Source of the DNA: Bacteroidetes bacterium HGW-Bacteroidetes-8
Lineage (GTDB): Bacteria; Bacteroidota; Bacteroidia; Bacteroidales; UBA932
Direction of reading: 5' to 3'
DNA length: 64,000 nt
Assembly (NCBI GenBank): GCA_002840895.1
Contig: PHCZ01000005.1
Coordinates: 27,618 to 91,617 of the forward strand
The stretch's first letter is position 1, and every line of letters starts with the position of its first letter. The position numbers and the translations under genes are program-made. This document shows positions 25,660 through 34,980 of this stretch, in pieces. The notes below the pieces were generated by a model. The model worked only from the letters and a program-made list of their open reading frames with translations, had not been told where the DNA came from and did no database searches.

Positions 25660-27075
25660 TTAGTTGGAGTGAAGCTGTTTCTCTATCTCGGACAGGTATT
25701 TACGAAAAGATCTGTCGGTATCCAGAAGGTCACATACAGTGTTGTATGCGTGAAGAACCGTGGCGTGATCTCTGCCGCCTGTTAAAGTGCCAATTGATGC
25801 AAGAGAGCTTTTGGTGTGGTTTCTGCTCAGGTACATAGATATCTGACGAGCCTGTACCAACTCTCTTTTACGCGAAGAGCTTAGGAACTGCTCTGAGTCA
25901 ATTTTGAAATATTCACAGACAACTTTTTGAATCTTATCTATGGTAATTTCGTGCAGATTTTTAGTAACAAGTTTCTCTATCAGTTTCTCTGCCAGATCCA
26001 GTCCAATTTTTTTGTTGGTTAGTGTAGCCTGAGCAAGGAGAGATATGAGGGTGCCCTCAATTTCACGGATATTTGTTGATACTCTGGAGGCAATAAATGA
26101 GATCACCTCTTCCGGCAGTGTAATTCCGTCGTTATAGCTCTTTGCTTTGAGAATGGCTACCCTTGTAGGATAGTCCGGAGGGAGCAACTCTGCCAAAAGC
26201 CCCCACTTAAATCTTGAAAGGAGCCTCATCTCAAGGTCCTGAAGATCTACAGGTGCTTTATCTGAAGTGAGGATAAGTTGTTTTCCCACAGAGTGAAGAT
26301 GGCTGAAAATATGGAAAAAAGCATTCTGAGTACCGGTTTTGCCTGCAAATTCGTGCACGTCGTCGATAATGAGAACATCTATCATCTGATAGAAATGGAG
26401 GAAGTCGGTAAGTTTGTTTTTTACCGTGGTTGCATCCATATATTGAGTCATAAAACGATTTGCACTCACGTAGAGAACAATCTTCTCCGGGAACTGCTTT
26501 TTAATTGCTATACCAATTGCCTGTGCAAGGTGAGTCTTTCCAAGTCCGGAACCTCCATATAAGAAAAGTGGGTTAAATGTCCCTTTCCCAGGGTTGGCGG
26601 AGATGTTGAGACCTGCAGATCTTGCGAGCTTATTACACTCTCCCTCTATAAAATTTTCAAATGAGTAGTTAGGATTCAGTTGTGGATCTATCTCCAGTTG
26701 CTGAAGCCCAGGTATTACAAATGGATTTGTGATGTTTGAGGGTTGATTTGGGAAGGGGACAGATTTGTTTTTAATCTCCTGAACAGATTGCTGAGGGTAT
26801 GTCACTACATCTTCTCCCGAAACTACTCTTACATTGTACTCCAACTTTGCCTCTTTACCCAACTCTCTTTTTAGTGCTTTACTGATTAAATCTATGTAGT
26901 GCTCTTCCAGGTATTCGCGGAAAAAGTTTGATGGAACCTCAATGGTAAGAACAGAGCCTGTAAGCCTAACCGCATTTATCGGTTCGAACCAAGTTCTGAA
27001 GCTCTGTGGGCGGATAATATCACGAACAATTCGCAGACAGTTATTCCACACAAGAGTATGTTTTGGTTCGATCAT
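25660..27075 (-). CDS. dnaA: Chromosomal replication initiator protein DnaA
   Basis: DnaA melts the origin and loads the helicase. The 471 residues have domain I (about 1-90, with the WFEPI segment), a linker (about 90-140), the AAA+ domain with Walker A GGSGLGKTHLAQ (about 174-185), Walker B DVLIIDDVHEF (about 233-243) and sensor LTSD, and domain IV with the signature GGRDHATVLHAYNTV (about 430-444) that reads DnaA boxes. The surroundings, however, carry no evident DnaA-box cluster. It is first in a string with pepD and rpe, 11 bases apart each, an unusual arrangement, as dnaN is not adjacent. Confidence 0.96.
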   Translation of the reverse strand: MIEPKHTLVWNNCLRIVRDIIRPQSFRTWFEPINAVRLTGSVLTIEVPSNFFREYLEEHYIDLISKALKRELGKEAKLEYNVRVVSGEDVVTYPQQSVQEIKNKSVPFPNQPSNITNPFVIPGLQQLEIDPQLNPNYSFENFIEGECNKLARSAGLNISANPGKGTFNPLFLYGGSGLGKTHLAQAIGIAIKKQFPEKIVLYVSANRFMTQYMDATTVKNKLTDFLHFYQMIDVLIIDDVHEFAGKTGTQNAFFHIFSHLHSVGKQLILTSDKAPVDLQDLEMRLLSRFKWGLLAELLPPDYPTRVAILKAKSYNDGITLPEEVISFIASRVSTNIREIEGTLISLLAQATLTNKKIGLDLAEKLIEKLVTKNLHEITIDKIQKVVCEYFKIDSEQFLSSSRKRELVQARQISMYLSRNHTKSSLASIGTLTGGRDHATVLHAYNTVCDLLDTDRSFRKYLSEIEKQLHSN

Positions 27076-27255
27076 AAGTTTAGGATAGGTTAAGATTGGT
27101 AGACAAATTTGGGGATAAAATTTTTAAAAAAAAAAGAAAAAAGTATAGGAAATTTCATAATTTTTTCAATAGCCTGTATCTCAGACTGAAAAAAAATTAA
27201 TTTTTATTTGCGTTTTTAAAATCTTTAAAAACAGCTTAATATAAATAAAAAATTA

Positions 27256-28173
27256 TTAGAAAACACTAACTTTTATATATTTTTTTGGATTGTCTGTGAT
27301 ATTTTTAATCAGATTATCAAGATCCCTTATCAGTTGGTCGATTGAGGCGTGTACTGAGTCTGTGTAAAGAAGTTTTCCAACGCTCCCTTCAGGATTTTTA
27401 ATCTGTACCAGAAGCTCTTTTAGAGATAAGATTGTACCTGCAATATCTGCCTTTTTGAGAGAGTCTGTAATCTCGTTTATATTATCTAAACCACTATTAA
27501 GTTTAGATGTGGTACCGCCAAGATCTGAAGTAATTTTGTTTAGATTCTCTATTAAAGATGTAATTTCCGGGCCGCTCTGCTCAAGATTCCTAACCACATT
27601 TTTTGCTCCGGATAGAGTTTTGTTGAGGTTTTCAAGAGAGAGAGCTATATCTTCTTTAGCCTGAGGGTTGAGAACATCATTAACATTGGCAAATGTAGTA
27701 TTTAGAGTTATGATAAGATCAGATAGCTTATCCTTTAGAGGCAGTATCTCATTAACAAGATTGTTTATCATTCCGGGATCTGTAGATGAGAGCATTGTGT
27801 CACGGTTATTAAGAAGGGCTGTGGCGTCACCAATATTTATTCTTAGAGCCTTAGTTCCCAGCATACCTACATTATAGATCTCGGCAACAGAATTTTTCGG
27901 GAACTGATAGCCTGCATCAATTTTAAGTTTTACAATAAAGTTATTTCTCTTTTGAATATAGTCTATGCTCTCAATTGTTCCAACCTTGAGTCCTCGAATA
28001 AAAATCGGTCCTGTCGAAGTCAGGCCGTCAATGTCATAGAAAACCGAGTAGTATGTGTTTCTGTTACTAAATAGGTCCTTCCCTTTAAGATAGTTTATAA
28101 CCACATATATGGAAAATAGTATCAATATTGCAAAAAGCCCGATTTTTTGTTCTCTGTTTAATCTTATTTTCAT
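27256..28173 (-). CDS. MlaD-family (MCE domain) outer-membrane lipid transport protein
   Basis: A 305-residue protein with one N-terminal membrane anchor (about residues 10-26) and one MCE domain (about 37-115; YYSVFYDIDGLTSTGPIFIRG shortened to YYSVFYDIDGL, GLKVGTIESI, GMLGTKALRIN), as in MlaD, the periplasmic hexameric part of phospholipid transport systems. After it comes a long helical, coiled-coil-like part (about 120-280). The MlaE permease and MlaF ATPase partners are not beside it. It lies 29 bases downstream of the amidase gene, a pairing that is common in Bacteroidota. Its first codons follow the transmembrane pattern, so the start is probably right. Confidence 0.85.
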   Translation of the reverse strand: MKIRLNREQKIGLFAILILFSIYVVINYLKGKDLFSNRNTYYSVFYDIDGLTSTGPIFIRGLKVGTIESIDYIQKRNNFIVKLKIDAGYQFPKNSVAEIYNVGMLGTKALRINIGDATALLNNRDTMLSSTDPGMINNLVNEILPLKDKLSDLIITLNTTFANVNDVLNPQAKEDIALSLENLNKTLSGAKNVVRNLEQSGPEITSLIENLNKITSDLGGTTSKLNSGLDNINEITDSLKKADIAGTILSLKELLVQIKNPEGSVGKLLYTDSVHASIDQLIRDLDNLIKNITDNPKKYIKVSVF

Positions 28174-28202
28174 TTTTTTAATAGATTATTCTTTGTCTGC
28201 TA

Positions 28203-29318
28203 TTAGTTTAATGGAACTATAGTTCCGTCTTTTACAAGTATTATAAATGCCTGAGGGAAATCTTTACGGATAGAACCCAGCTCTTTCTTAGCCATATCTA
28301 TAGTTGGGTACTCTCCAATTGTATATTTATAGAGGTTGCCCATCTTAATATAATTTGCATCTCTTCCTTTAAGATCCGGAGAGTTTGACCTCAGAATCTT
28401 ATTTACTGCCATAATCTGTATTCTGTAATGAGTTTCACTCTCTTTTCTCACCTTTTTTAAGCTGGTATCCTGAGTTGACTTCGATTCACTCTGCGGAATA
28501 ACCTTTTTCAACGCCGTACTTTCACCGTTACTGTAATCTTTATCGTAGATCTGCTTGTACTCTTTAAATGCATTGAATATTAGAGAGGCAAACTTATCGT
28601 GGTTGGCGTGATTGTTCAGGATTTTAAAATCCAGAGGATTTGAAATGAAGCCCAACTCTATTAAAACCGAAGGCATACTTGTTTTCCAAAGTACTAAAAG
28701 CGGTCCCTGTTTAATTCCTCTGCTGACTTTAATGGGTCCGTTATTAAAGTGCTTTTGAACAAGAGAGGCCATCTCAAGACTCTGTTCAAGGTGAGCATTC
28801 TGAAGCAGTGTGAAAATTATGTAAGACTCCGGGTTATTGGGATCAAATCCTTCATATCTGGTTGCGTAATCTTCCCCCTCCATCATAATTACACTATTCT
28901 CCAACATTGTAACCTCAAAATTTGAGCTGGATTTATCTGCACCCATCACAAAAGTTTCTGAACCTGTTGCTGCTCTTGCTGTTGCTGCATTAACGTGAAT
29001 GGAGATAAAGAGATCTGCCTTGTTTTTATTTGCTATCTCTGTCCTTTTATCTAATTCAATAAACACATCTGTCTTTCGGGTAAATATTACTTCGATATCC
29101 GGGTAGCTTCTTTTAATTAAATCTCCAAGTTTAAGCGAAACGGAGAGGGTGATATCCTTCTCTTTTACTTTTCTGTCTGCACTTAATGCCCCCGGATCTC
29201 TCCCGCCGTGCCCCGGGTCAATAACCACCTTTTTTAGCATCACCATTGAATTTTCCTGACTTTGGGATGTTGTAGCCCAGAGGAGAGAAAATATCACCAA
29301 AAGTACTCTTATCGGCAT
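28203..29318 (-). CDS. N-acetylmuramoyl-L-alanine amidase with SPOR-like C-terminus
   Basis: Cuts the amide bond between muramic acid and the stem peptide of peptidoglycan. The 371-residue protein has a signal peptide (about residues 1-20, ending ATTSQSQ), a zinc amidase_3 domain (about 28-245) with VVIDPGHGGRDPGA (about 31-44), the second metal ligand glutamate in KVKEKDIT, SIHVNAA (about 105-111) and VLIELGFISNPLD (about 215-227), then a Ser/Lys-rich linker and a C-terminal SPOR-like domain (about 293-371) likely to bind denuded glycan. It is first in an operon with the MCE gene. Confidence 0.9.
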   Translation of the reverse strand: MPIRVLLVIFSLLWATTSQSQENSMVMLKKVVIDPGHGGRDPGALSADRKVKEKDITLSVSLKLGDLIKRSYPDIEVIFTRKTDVFIELDKRTEIANKNKADLFISIHVNAATARAATGSETFVMGADKSSSNFEVTMLENSVIMMEGEDYATRYEGFDPNNPESYIIFTLLQNAHLEQSLEMASLVQKHFNNGPIKVSRGIKQGPLLVLWKTSMPSVLIELGFISNPLDFKILNNHANHDKFASLIFNAFKEYKQIYDKDYSNGESTALKKVIPQSESKSTQDTSLKKVRKESETHYRIQIMAVNKILRSNSPDLKGRDANYIKMGNLYKYTIGEYPTIDMAKKELGSIRKDFPQAFIILVKDGTIVPLN

Positions 29319-29337
29319 AATAGTTGCTAAATATGAT

Positions 29338-29345
29338 TAACTTTG
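29338..29345 (+). promoter_or_regulatory. -7 box of the LptD-like gene
   Basis: TAACTTTG matches TAnnTTTG and would start the transcript near 29349. It covers the in-frame TTG at 29343, so that TTG is unlikely to be the start codon of the LptD-like gene. Confidence 0.35.
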
Positions 29346-29352
29346 CAGACCA

Positions 29353-29360
29353 CAAATATA
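29353..29360 (-). promoter_or_regulatory. -7 box of the amidase gene
   Basis: The complement of 29353-29360 reads TATATTTG (TAnnTTTG), which predicts a start near 29349, 31 bases before the amidase ATG at 29318. No clear -33 box. Confidence 0.35.
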
Positions 29361-29387
29361 GCATATTTTATTAAACCCTACACGATT

Positions 29388-32255
29388 TTGCTTTTGAGAA
29401 GAGAGTCCCTTTTGCTAGTGTGTGTTGTCCTGCTCTCATTTAGTTGCGGAGGGACAAGTTCGCTTCATTCGAATGATTCGCACGGTTTAAACCAAGAGAC
29501 CGTTAAATCTCATCAAGACTCATCTGCAATTGACAATGTGTTTGAAGCAACTCCTAAAGAGACACTTAGTTCAACAAAAGACTCTCTTCAGATAAAGAGC
29601 TCACCTTTGATAAAGGACTCTCTTCTGTTGGTGGACTCCCAATTTATAAGGGATTCTCTTCCATTAAGGGATTCTCTACCTTTAACGGACTCACTACCTT
29701 TTACCGACTCATCAAAACTTAGAGGATCGCTTCTATTCCCTGCATTCTCGGGAGCCAGAGACTCGATAGTGGAGGACTTCTCAGATGGGAAAAGAGTCGT
29801 TTACTATTATGGAGATGTTACAGTAAAGTATGGTACCCTGGAGCTGAAATCGGACTATATGGCCTATGATATGGACACAAAAACCGTTTTTGCATCAGGT
29901 GTTAAAGATTCACTTGGTGTACTGCAGGGGAAACCGGAGATGACAGAGGGGAGAGAGAAGTACACTATGGAGAGTATTAAGTACAACTTTGAATCCAGAA
30001 AATCATTGATTACTAATATGGTCACCCAGGAGTCAGAGGGTTTTTTATATGGAGATCTGTTAAAAAAAATGCCGGATAACTCAATCAATATATCCGGAGG
30101 AAGATACACAACCTGTGATCACGAGCACCCACATTTTTATCTCCAGTTGACAAATGCGAAGGTTATAAATAATCCCAACAAGGTAACAGTTTTTGGGCCA
30201 GCATATATGGTAGTTGAGGATGTTCCTGTTCCCTTTGCACTCCCTTTCGGATTTGTTCCTAACCAAGTTAAAAGGGCAAGCGGTCTTCTTATTCCTACAT
30301 TTAACGAAGAGGCAACCAGGGGCTTTGCTCTAAAGGGGCTGGGTTACTATTTTGTATTTGGAGACCATTTTGACCTTACTCTCACTACGGACCTATACTC
30401 TCTGGGCTCGTGGAATGTTCTGATGACCTCCCGTTATAAAAAGAGATATAAATATGATGGAAATTTTAACCTGAACTACTCTGTTAATCAGGTAGGCGAG
30501 AAGGGTTCTCCTGATTTTAATCAGTCAAAGGACTTCTCAGTAAGGTGGAGTCACTCTCAGGATATGAAGGCAAGGCCGGGAACATCCTTCAGGGCATCGG
30601 TTAACTTTGCCACTCCGATGAACGATAGGTACAACTCCTACGATATTCAGCAGAGTCTTCAGAATCAGATCTCCTCATCTATATCATACGGAAAGACACT
30701 CTCAAACTTTAGTATTACGGCTAATATGCTGCATAGCCAGAACTCCTTGGATAGCTCTTACGCCTTTACCGTACCAAATGTAACCCTTACTATGAACAGG
30801 ATATTTCCTTTTAAAAGAAAGGATGCTGCAGGGAAGGAGAGGTTTTATGAGAGTATCTCTTTTAGCTACAATACTACGTTAGATAATAAGATAAACTTTA
30901 AGGCGAAGGAGTTTGGAGGAGATGACTTTCTATCTAAGTTCAGGAGTGGAATGCAGCATAGCTTCCAGATTGGACTCCCTACATTTGATATCTTTAACTA
31001 TATCCAGTTCTCCCCATCTGTTAGCTATGGTATGAACTGGTTTTTTCAGAAAAACGAAAAATTTTATGATAGCGAAACGAATAGGGTAGAGAGTAATATT
31101 GGGAATATCTTTAGCCATTTTGGTGTAACTCAGGAATTTTCGACATCAATGTCTGCCAGCACAACTCTGTACGGAATGTTTAATTTTGGACCAAGAAGCA
31201 AGATTAAAACTATCCGGCATATGATAAAACCCTCTTTTAGTATAAGCTACAGACCGGAACAGGGTACTGCTGCAAATGGTTACAGAACTATAAGCTATAC
31301 AGATCCAAGTGGAGTATTACAACAGACAGAGTTCAATATTTATGAGGGGCTAATCTTTGGATATCCTTCGAAAGGGAGCTCTGCATCAATGAGTTTCTCT
31401 GTTGGAAACAACCTTGAAGCAAAAATAGTAAGTGATAAAGATACTACTGATGGTGGCATAAAGAAAATTAAGCTTATCGATAATCTCTCTCTGGGAGGCT
31501 CATACAACTTCCTTGCAGACTCAATGAAGCTATCAAATATATCGGTGAGTATGAGTACAACAATATTTGGTTCTTTAGCATTTAACGCCAACGCAAATCT
31601 GGATCCATATGCTATAGATAATGAAGGAAAAAGGTATAACCAATTTAACTTTGTAAAAGAGGGATGGTACAAATTGGCAAGATTAACGAATGCCAGTATG
31701 TCACTATCGTATCAGTTTTCCGGAACAGGTGAACGTAAAGGTGCAGGGATGGGTCTTCCGGAGAAGGGAAGTGGAAGAGGTACCGGTGGAGCATCAGGAG
31801 AGAGTAAAGAGTCGGAATATATAAGAATCTACAACCACCCTGTAACTGGTGAATATATACCAGGAGGGTGGGTATACTATCTGGATCCAAACAACCCGTG
31901 GTCTGTCAATTTCAATTATAACTACTCCTATAGCCAATCATACCAGAATGTTGGAGGAAGGCTTAATAAGATTAACAACCATATGCAAACCCTGGGCATA
32001 TCTGCACAGATACGTCTAGGCAAAGATCTTAATGTAAATTTAAACACAGGTGTAGACCTTATGAAGTTGGCGCTTACTACTACGCAATTGAGTGCAACTT
32101 ATGACCTTCACTGTTTCCTAATATCTGTATCCTGGGTTCCGAGCGGTATGTGGGAGAGCTGGAGCTTCCGGATTAATGCTAAGGCCTCTGCGTTGGCAGA
32201 TCTGTTAAAGTTCAAGAAAAGTGCAAGTTACTGGGACAGGGGAGGCGGATTCTAA
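29388..32255 (+). CDS. lptD: LptD-like outer-membrane LPS assembly protein
   Basis: LptD inserts lipopolysaccharide into the outer leaflet of the outer membrane. The protein (about 955 residues) has a signal sequence (LLLVCVVLLSFSC), a Ser/Asp-rich stretch with a hexapeptide repeat (29646-29717), an OstA-like periplasmic domain (YYGDVTVKYGTLELKSDYMA shortened to YYGDVTVKYGTLELKSDY; SGGRYTTC) and a long beta-rich barrel region. No in-frame ATG occurs before about residue 165. TTG at 29388 or 29394 gives a sound signal peptide, while the TTG at 29343 lies within a probable promoter box. The cysteine ahead of GG could be a lipobox, unusual for LptD. Divergent from the amidase gene. Confidence 0.82.
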   Translation: MLLRRESLLLVCVVLLSFSCGGTSSLHSNDSHGLNQETVKSHQDSSAIDNVFEATPKETLSSTKDSLQIKSSPLIKDSLLLVDSQFIRDSLPLRDSLPLTDSLPFTDSSKLRGSLLFPAFSGARDSIVEDFSDGKRVVYYYGDVTVKYGTLELKSDYMAYDMDTKTVFASGVKDSLGVLQGKPEMTEGREKYTMESIKYNFESRKSLITNMVTQESEGFLYGDLLKKMPDNSINISGGRYTTCDHEHPHFYLQLTNAKVINNPNKVTVFGPAYMVVEDVPVPFALPFGFVPNQVKRASGLLIPTFNEEATRGFALKGLGYYFVFGDHFDLTLTTDLYSLGSWNVLMTSRYKKRYKYDGNFNLNYSVNQVGEKGSPDFNQSKDFSVRWSHSQDMKARPGTSFRASVNFATPMNDRYNSYDIQQSLQNQISSSISYGKTLSNFSITANMLHSQNSLDSSYAFTVPNVTLTMNRIFPFKRKDAAGKERFYESISFSYNTTLDNKINFKAKEFGGDDFLSKFRSGMQHSFQIGLPTFDIFNYIQFSPSVSYGMNWFFQKNEKFYDSETNRVESNIGNIFSHFGVTQEFSTSMSASTTLYGMFNFGPRSKIKTIRHMIKPSFSISYRPEQGTAANGYRTISYTDPSGVLQQTEFNIYEGLIFGYPSKGSSASMSFSVGNNLEAKIVSDKDTTDGGIKKIKLIDNLSLGGSYNFLADSMKLSNISVSMSTTIFGSLAFNANANLDPYAIDNEGKRYNQFNFVKEGWYKLARLTNASMSLSYQFSGTGERKGAGMGLPEKGSGRGTGGASGESKESEYIRIYNHPVTGEYIPGGWVYYLDPNNPWSVNFNYNYSYSQSYQNVGGRLNKINNHMQTLGISAQIRLGKDLNVNLNTGVDLMKLALTTTQLSATYDLHCFLISVSWVPSGMWESWSFRINAKASALADLLKFKKSASYWDRGGGF
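29646..29717 (+). repeat. Tandem 18-base repeat coding for a hexapeptide in the LptD-like protein
   Basis: Four adjacent 18-base units encode IRDSLP, LRDSLP, LTDSLP and FTDSSK. Further degenerate copies (IKDSLL, LVDSQF) precede them. The repeat lies between the signal sequence and the OstA-like domain. Confidence 0.7.
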
Positions 32256-32333
32256 CCCACTTCATATTCGAGCATAATCCTGAGATTTTTATATTATAAT
32301 TATTAACATAGCTATTTAGAAGATATATTTATT

Positions 32334-32714
32334 ATGAGTAAAAGGGTAATATCTACACAGAGAGCTCCAAAGGCTGTAGGTCCATATAGTCAGGCAATAG
32401 AGTCAAACGGTTTTTTATATGTTTCCGGTCAGCTTCCGGTTGATGCAACCACAGGAGAGTTTGTTCCCGGAGGAGTGAAAGAGCAGGCAGAGCAGGTTCT
32501 CAAAAATATAGGCTTTATTCTTTCTGAAGCCGGATATAGTTTTGATAATGTTGTTAAATCTACTGTTTATCTCACAGATATGAAAGATTTTACGGCAATG
32601 AATGAGGTTTATGCATCTTTCTATAATGAGCCATATCCTGCAAGGGTTGCATTTGCAGTAGTAGCCCTACCTAAAGGGGCGCTTATAGAGATAGATGTAG
32701 TAGCTGCCAAATAA
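32334..32714 (+). CDS. ridA: RidA family reactive enamine/imine deaminase
   Basis: RidA hydrolyses reactive 2-aminoacrylate and related enamines released by PLP enzymes. The 126-residue protein has the full family pattern: APKAVGPYSQAI (about residues 10-21), YVSGQLPVDATTGEF (about 28-42), the LKNIGFILSEAG helix, VVKSTVYLTDMKDF (about 73-86) and PARVAFAVVALPKGALIEID (trimmed: PARVAF..VALPKGALIEID, about 102-121) with the catalytic arginine. It stands alone between lptD and rho and ends in a terminator. Confidence 0.94.
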   Translation: MSKRVISTQRAPKAVGPYSQAIESNGFLYVSGQLPVDATTGEFVPGGVKEQAEQVLKNIGFILSEAGYSFDNVVKSTVYLTDMKDFTAMNEVYASFYNEPYPARVAFAVVALPKGALIEIDVVAAK

Positions 32715-32734
32715 TAAAAATTAAGGAACTATTT

Positions 32735-32763
32735 AAAAAGTGGGGTATTTCTCCACTTTTTTT
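32735..32763 (+). terminator. Rho-independent terminator after ridA
   Basis: AAAAAGTGG (32735-32743) pairs with CCACTTTTT (32753-32761) around GGTATTTCT, followed by further T residues. Its T-run merges with the -33 box of the rho promoter. Confidence 0.75.
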
Positions 32764-32791
32764 GTTTTTCAAATTATTAATTGTACTTTTG
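32761..32791 (+). promoter_or_regulatory. Bacteroidota promoter of rho
   Basis: TTTG (32761-32764), 19 bases, then TACTTTTG (32784-32791), a full match. Predicted start near 32795, leaving a leader of about 50 bases before the rho ATG. Confidence 0.6.
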
Positions 32792-32843
32792 TGACAGATT
32801 TTGATATCTATTCGGATAAATCACATCCACACAAAATAAATCA

Positions 32844-34925
32844 ATGCACGATATACTAGGATTAAGCAGCAAGAGTCAGGAAGAGCTTATTGCTATTGCT
32901 AATGGGCTAAAAATCAGCAAGGCAAAAGGAATGACAAGAGAGGATTTAATATATGAAATCCTTGACGAACAAGCAAAAGTTGGCAGTAATTCAACAGAGC
33001 CTTTACCAAAGAGGCCTATTGTAAGAAGAGAGCCTAAAAACAGAAAAAACATTATAAATAAAGATACTCAAAGGGGAAAAGAGTCGGAGCAGCCAAAACC
33101 TGCAGAAAAAGATCTAAAAGTTCAAGTTGTTCAATCGGCACAATCGACTCAACCGGCACAACCGGCAAAAAGAGAGCAGGTCAATAATAATCAACCCAGG
33201 AGAGTTCACGATAAGAACAGGCCATTCAACCAGCAACAAAGACCATTACCTGTCGAGCAACAAAGACCATTACCTGTCGAGCAACAAAGAGCACTGCCTG
33301 TAGAGCAGCAGAGAGCACTGCCTGCTGAGCAGAAACCCGCACCGCTTCAACAGCCTCTTAACGTTCTAACTTCAAAAGATGAGTCAAATATACTTCCGGT
33401 TGCAGACTCTCCGGTTGTAAATACAGTTAATGAGATACAACCTCAAAATAGTGAAAAATTACGCTCTCGCAGGGGTCGTAAAAGCAATGCATCTAAAGAG
33501 AAAGCAGCCATTCTCGCTGCAGAGTTGACTGCTAAAGAGTCAATAAAAGAGACATTAACAGAGACATTCCCGGAGACAATCCCGGAGACAATCTCAAATG
33601 AGCATAGGGTTGCTGCAGTAACTGCAGTTGTTGAGGAGCTAAGGAATCAGGGTCAGAGGAGTGCTTTGCGTGAACCAAGAGATAATCAAAAGAGAGAGGA
33701 TTCTAAAGGTGCGCCGGTTAAAGAGCCTTTTAATCGCAGTAATCAGGAGTCAGCTACAATTAATCATAACGCTAAAGAGTCTGTTCAAAAACAAAAATTT
33801 GAATTTGAAGGTGTTGTAGATGCTACAGGATGTTTAGAGATAATGCCGGATGGATATGGTTTTTTAAGGTCTTCTGACTATAACTACCTTAACTCACCTG
33901 ATGATATTTATGTTTCTCAGTCTCAGATAAAACTATATGGCCTTAAAACCGGAGATACGCTCATAGGAGAGATAAAACCTCCAAAAGAGGGAGACAAATA
34001 CTTTCCTTTGGTTAAGGTGAAGCAGATAAATGGAAGAAGTCCCGAGTTTATTCGTGACAGAGTACCATTTGATTTCTTAACACCTCTTTTCCCGACGGAG
34101 AAGTTTAATATTACTTCTAATGGTCATAATAATCTATCTACAAGAGTTGTAGATCTTTTCGCACCAATTGGTAAAGGTCAAAGGGGTCTGATTGTAGCTC
34201 AGCCAAAAACCGGTAAAACGGTTTTACTAAAAGATATTGCAAATGCAATAGCAGATAACCATCCGGAGGTCTATATGATTGTTCTATTGATAGATGAGCG
34301 CCCGGAGGAGGTTACAGATATGGCAAGAAGTGTTAAGGGAGAGGTGATTGCCTCCACATTTGACGAGCCTGCAGAGAGACACGTAAAAGTTGCAAATATT
34401 GTTCTTGAGAAGGCCAAAAGATTGGTTGAGTGTGGGCACGATGTTGTTATCCTTTTGGATTCAATAACTCGTCTTGCCAGAGCGTTCAACACTGTTCAGC
34501 CTGCATCTGGGAAGGTTTTAAGTGGAGGAGTGGATGCAAACGCACTACATAAGCCAAAACGCTTTTTCGGCGCTGCCAGAAATATCGAGAACGGAGGTTC
34601 TCTGACTATTCTTGCTACAGCTCTAACAGATACAGGTTCAAAAATGGATGAGGTAATCTTTGAGGAGTTCAAGGGGACCGGTAATATGGAGCTTCAACTG
34701 GACAGGAAACTATCCAATAAGAGGGTATTCCCATCGGTTGATGTAACATTGAGCAGCACCAGAAGAGAAGACCTTCTTTTCGATAAAGAGACACTTAACA
34801 GGATCTGGATCTTAAGAAACTATCTTGCAGATATGAACTCTGTGGAGGCTATGGAGTTTATGAAGAGTCGTCTTATAAGGACAGATAATAATCTGGAGTT
34901 CCTGCTCTCAATGAATGGGGAGTAA
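32844..34925 (+). CDS. rho: Transcription termination factor Rho with long disordered N-terminus
   Basis: Rho is the RNA-dependent ATPase that pulls nascent RNA from RNA polymerase. The 693 residues are far longer than the usual 420. After a short Rho N-terminal helical domain (about 1-40) comes an insertion of about 270 residues rich in Gln, Pro, Glu, Lys and Arg with four perfect-frame 8-residue repeats, then the cold-shock-like RNA-binding domain (about 325-400; [20 protein letters not shown] shortened to [12 protein letters not shown]) and the ATPase with Walker [12 protein letters not shown] (about 452-462), [12 protein letters not shown] and the [10 protein letters not shown]-loop region. 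Such insertions are known in Bacteroidota Rho. Own promoter just upstream. Confidence 0.96.
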   Translation: MHDILGLSSKSQEELIAIANGLKISKAKGMTREDLIYEILDEQAKVGSNSTEPLPKRPIVRREPKNRKNIINKDTQRGKESEQPKPAEKDLKVQVVQSAQSTQPAQPAKREQVNNNQPRRVHDKNRPFNQQQRPLPVEQQRPLPVEQQRALPVEQQRALPAEQKPAPLQQPLNVLTSKDESNILPVADSPVVNTVNEIQPQNSEKLRSRRGRKSNASKEKAAILAAELTAKESIKETLTETFPETIPETISNEHRVAAVTAVVEELRNQGQRSALREPRDNQKREDSKGAPVKEPFNRSNQESATINHNAKESVQKQKFEFEGVVDATGCLEIMPDGYGFLRSSDYNYLNSPDDIYVSQSQIKLYGLKTGDTLIGEIKPPKEGDKYFPLVKVKQINGRSPEFIRDRVPFDFLTPLFPTEKFNITSNGHNNLSTRVVDLFAPIGKGQRGLIVAQPKTGKTVLLKDIANAIADNHPEVYMIVLLIDERPEEVTDMARSVKGEVIASTFDEPAERHVKVANIVLEKAKRLVECGHDVVILLDSITRLARAFNTVQPASGKVLSGGVDANALHKPKRFFGAARNIENGGSLTILATALTDTGSKMDEVIFEEFKGTGNMELQLDRKLSNKRVFPSVDVTLSSTRREDLLFDKETLNRIWILRNYLADMNSVEAMEFMKSRLIRTDNNLEFLLSMNGE
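33234..33329 (+). repeat. Four tandem 24-base repeats in rho
   Basis: Units at 33234-33257, 33258-33281 (identical to the first), 33282-33305 and 33306-33329 (diverged) encode [24 protein letters not shown] and QQRALPAE. The identical first two copies suggest recent expansion. Confidence 0.9.
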
Positions 34926-34936
34926 CAATAAATTGT

Positions 34937-34980
34937 GGTGGAGTTTGCTACAAACCAAAAAGGTGTAGCAAAACTCCCAC
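34937..34980. terminator. Possible bidirectional terminator between rho and the exporter gene
   Basis: GTGGTGGAGTTTGCTACA (from 34935) is nearly the inverse of TGTAGCAAAACTCCCAC (34964-34980), forming a long, slightly imperfect stem between two converging genes. It covers the last codons of the minus-strand gene. T-runs are weak on both sides. Confidence 0.4.

Noticed and set aside
27076..27255. Replication origin next to dnaA
   Set aside because: The 180-base A+T-rich gap has no TTATCCACA-type boxes, only poly-A/T runs. dnaN is not adjacent.
33234..33329. CRISPR-like array
   Set aside because: The 24-base repeats are in frame within rho, without spacers. No CRISPR array or cas gene was seen anywhere in the window.
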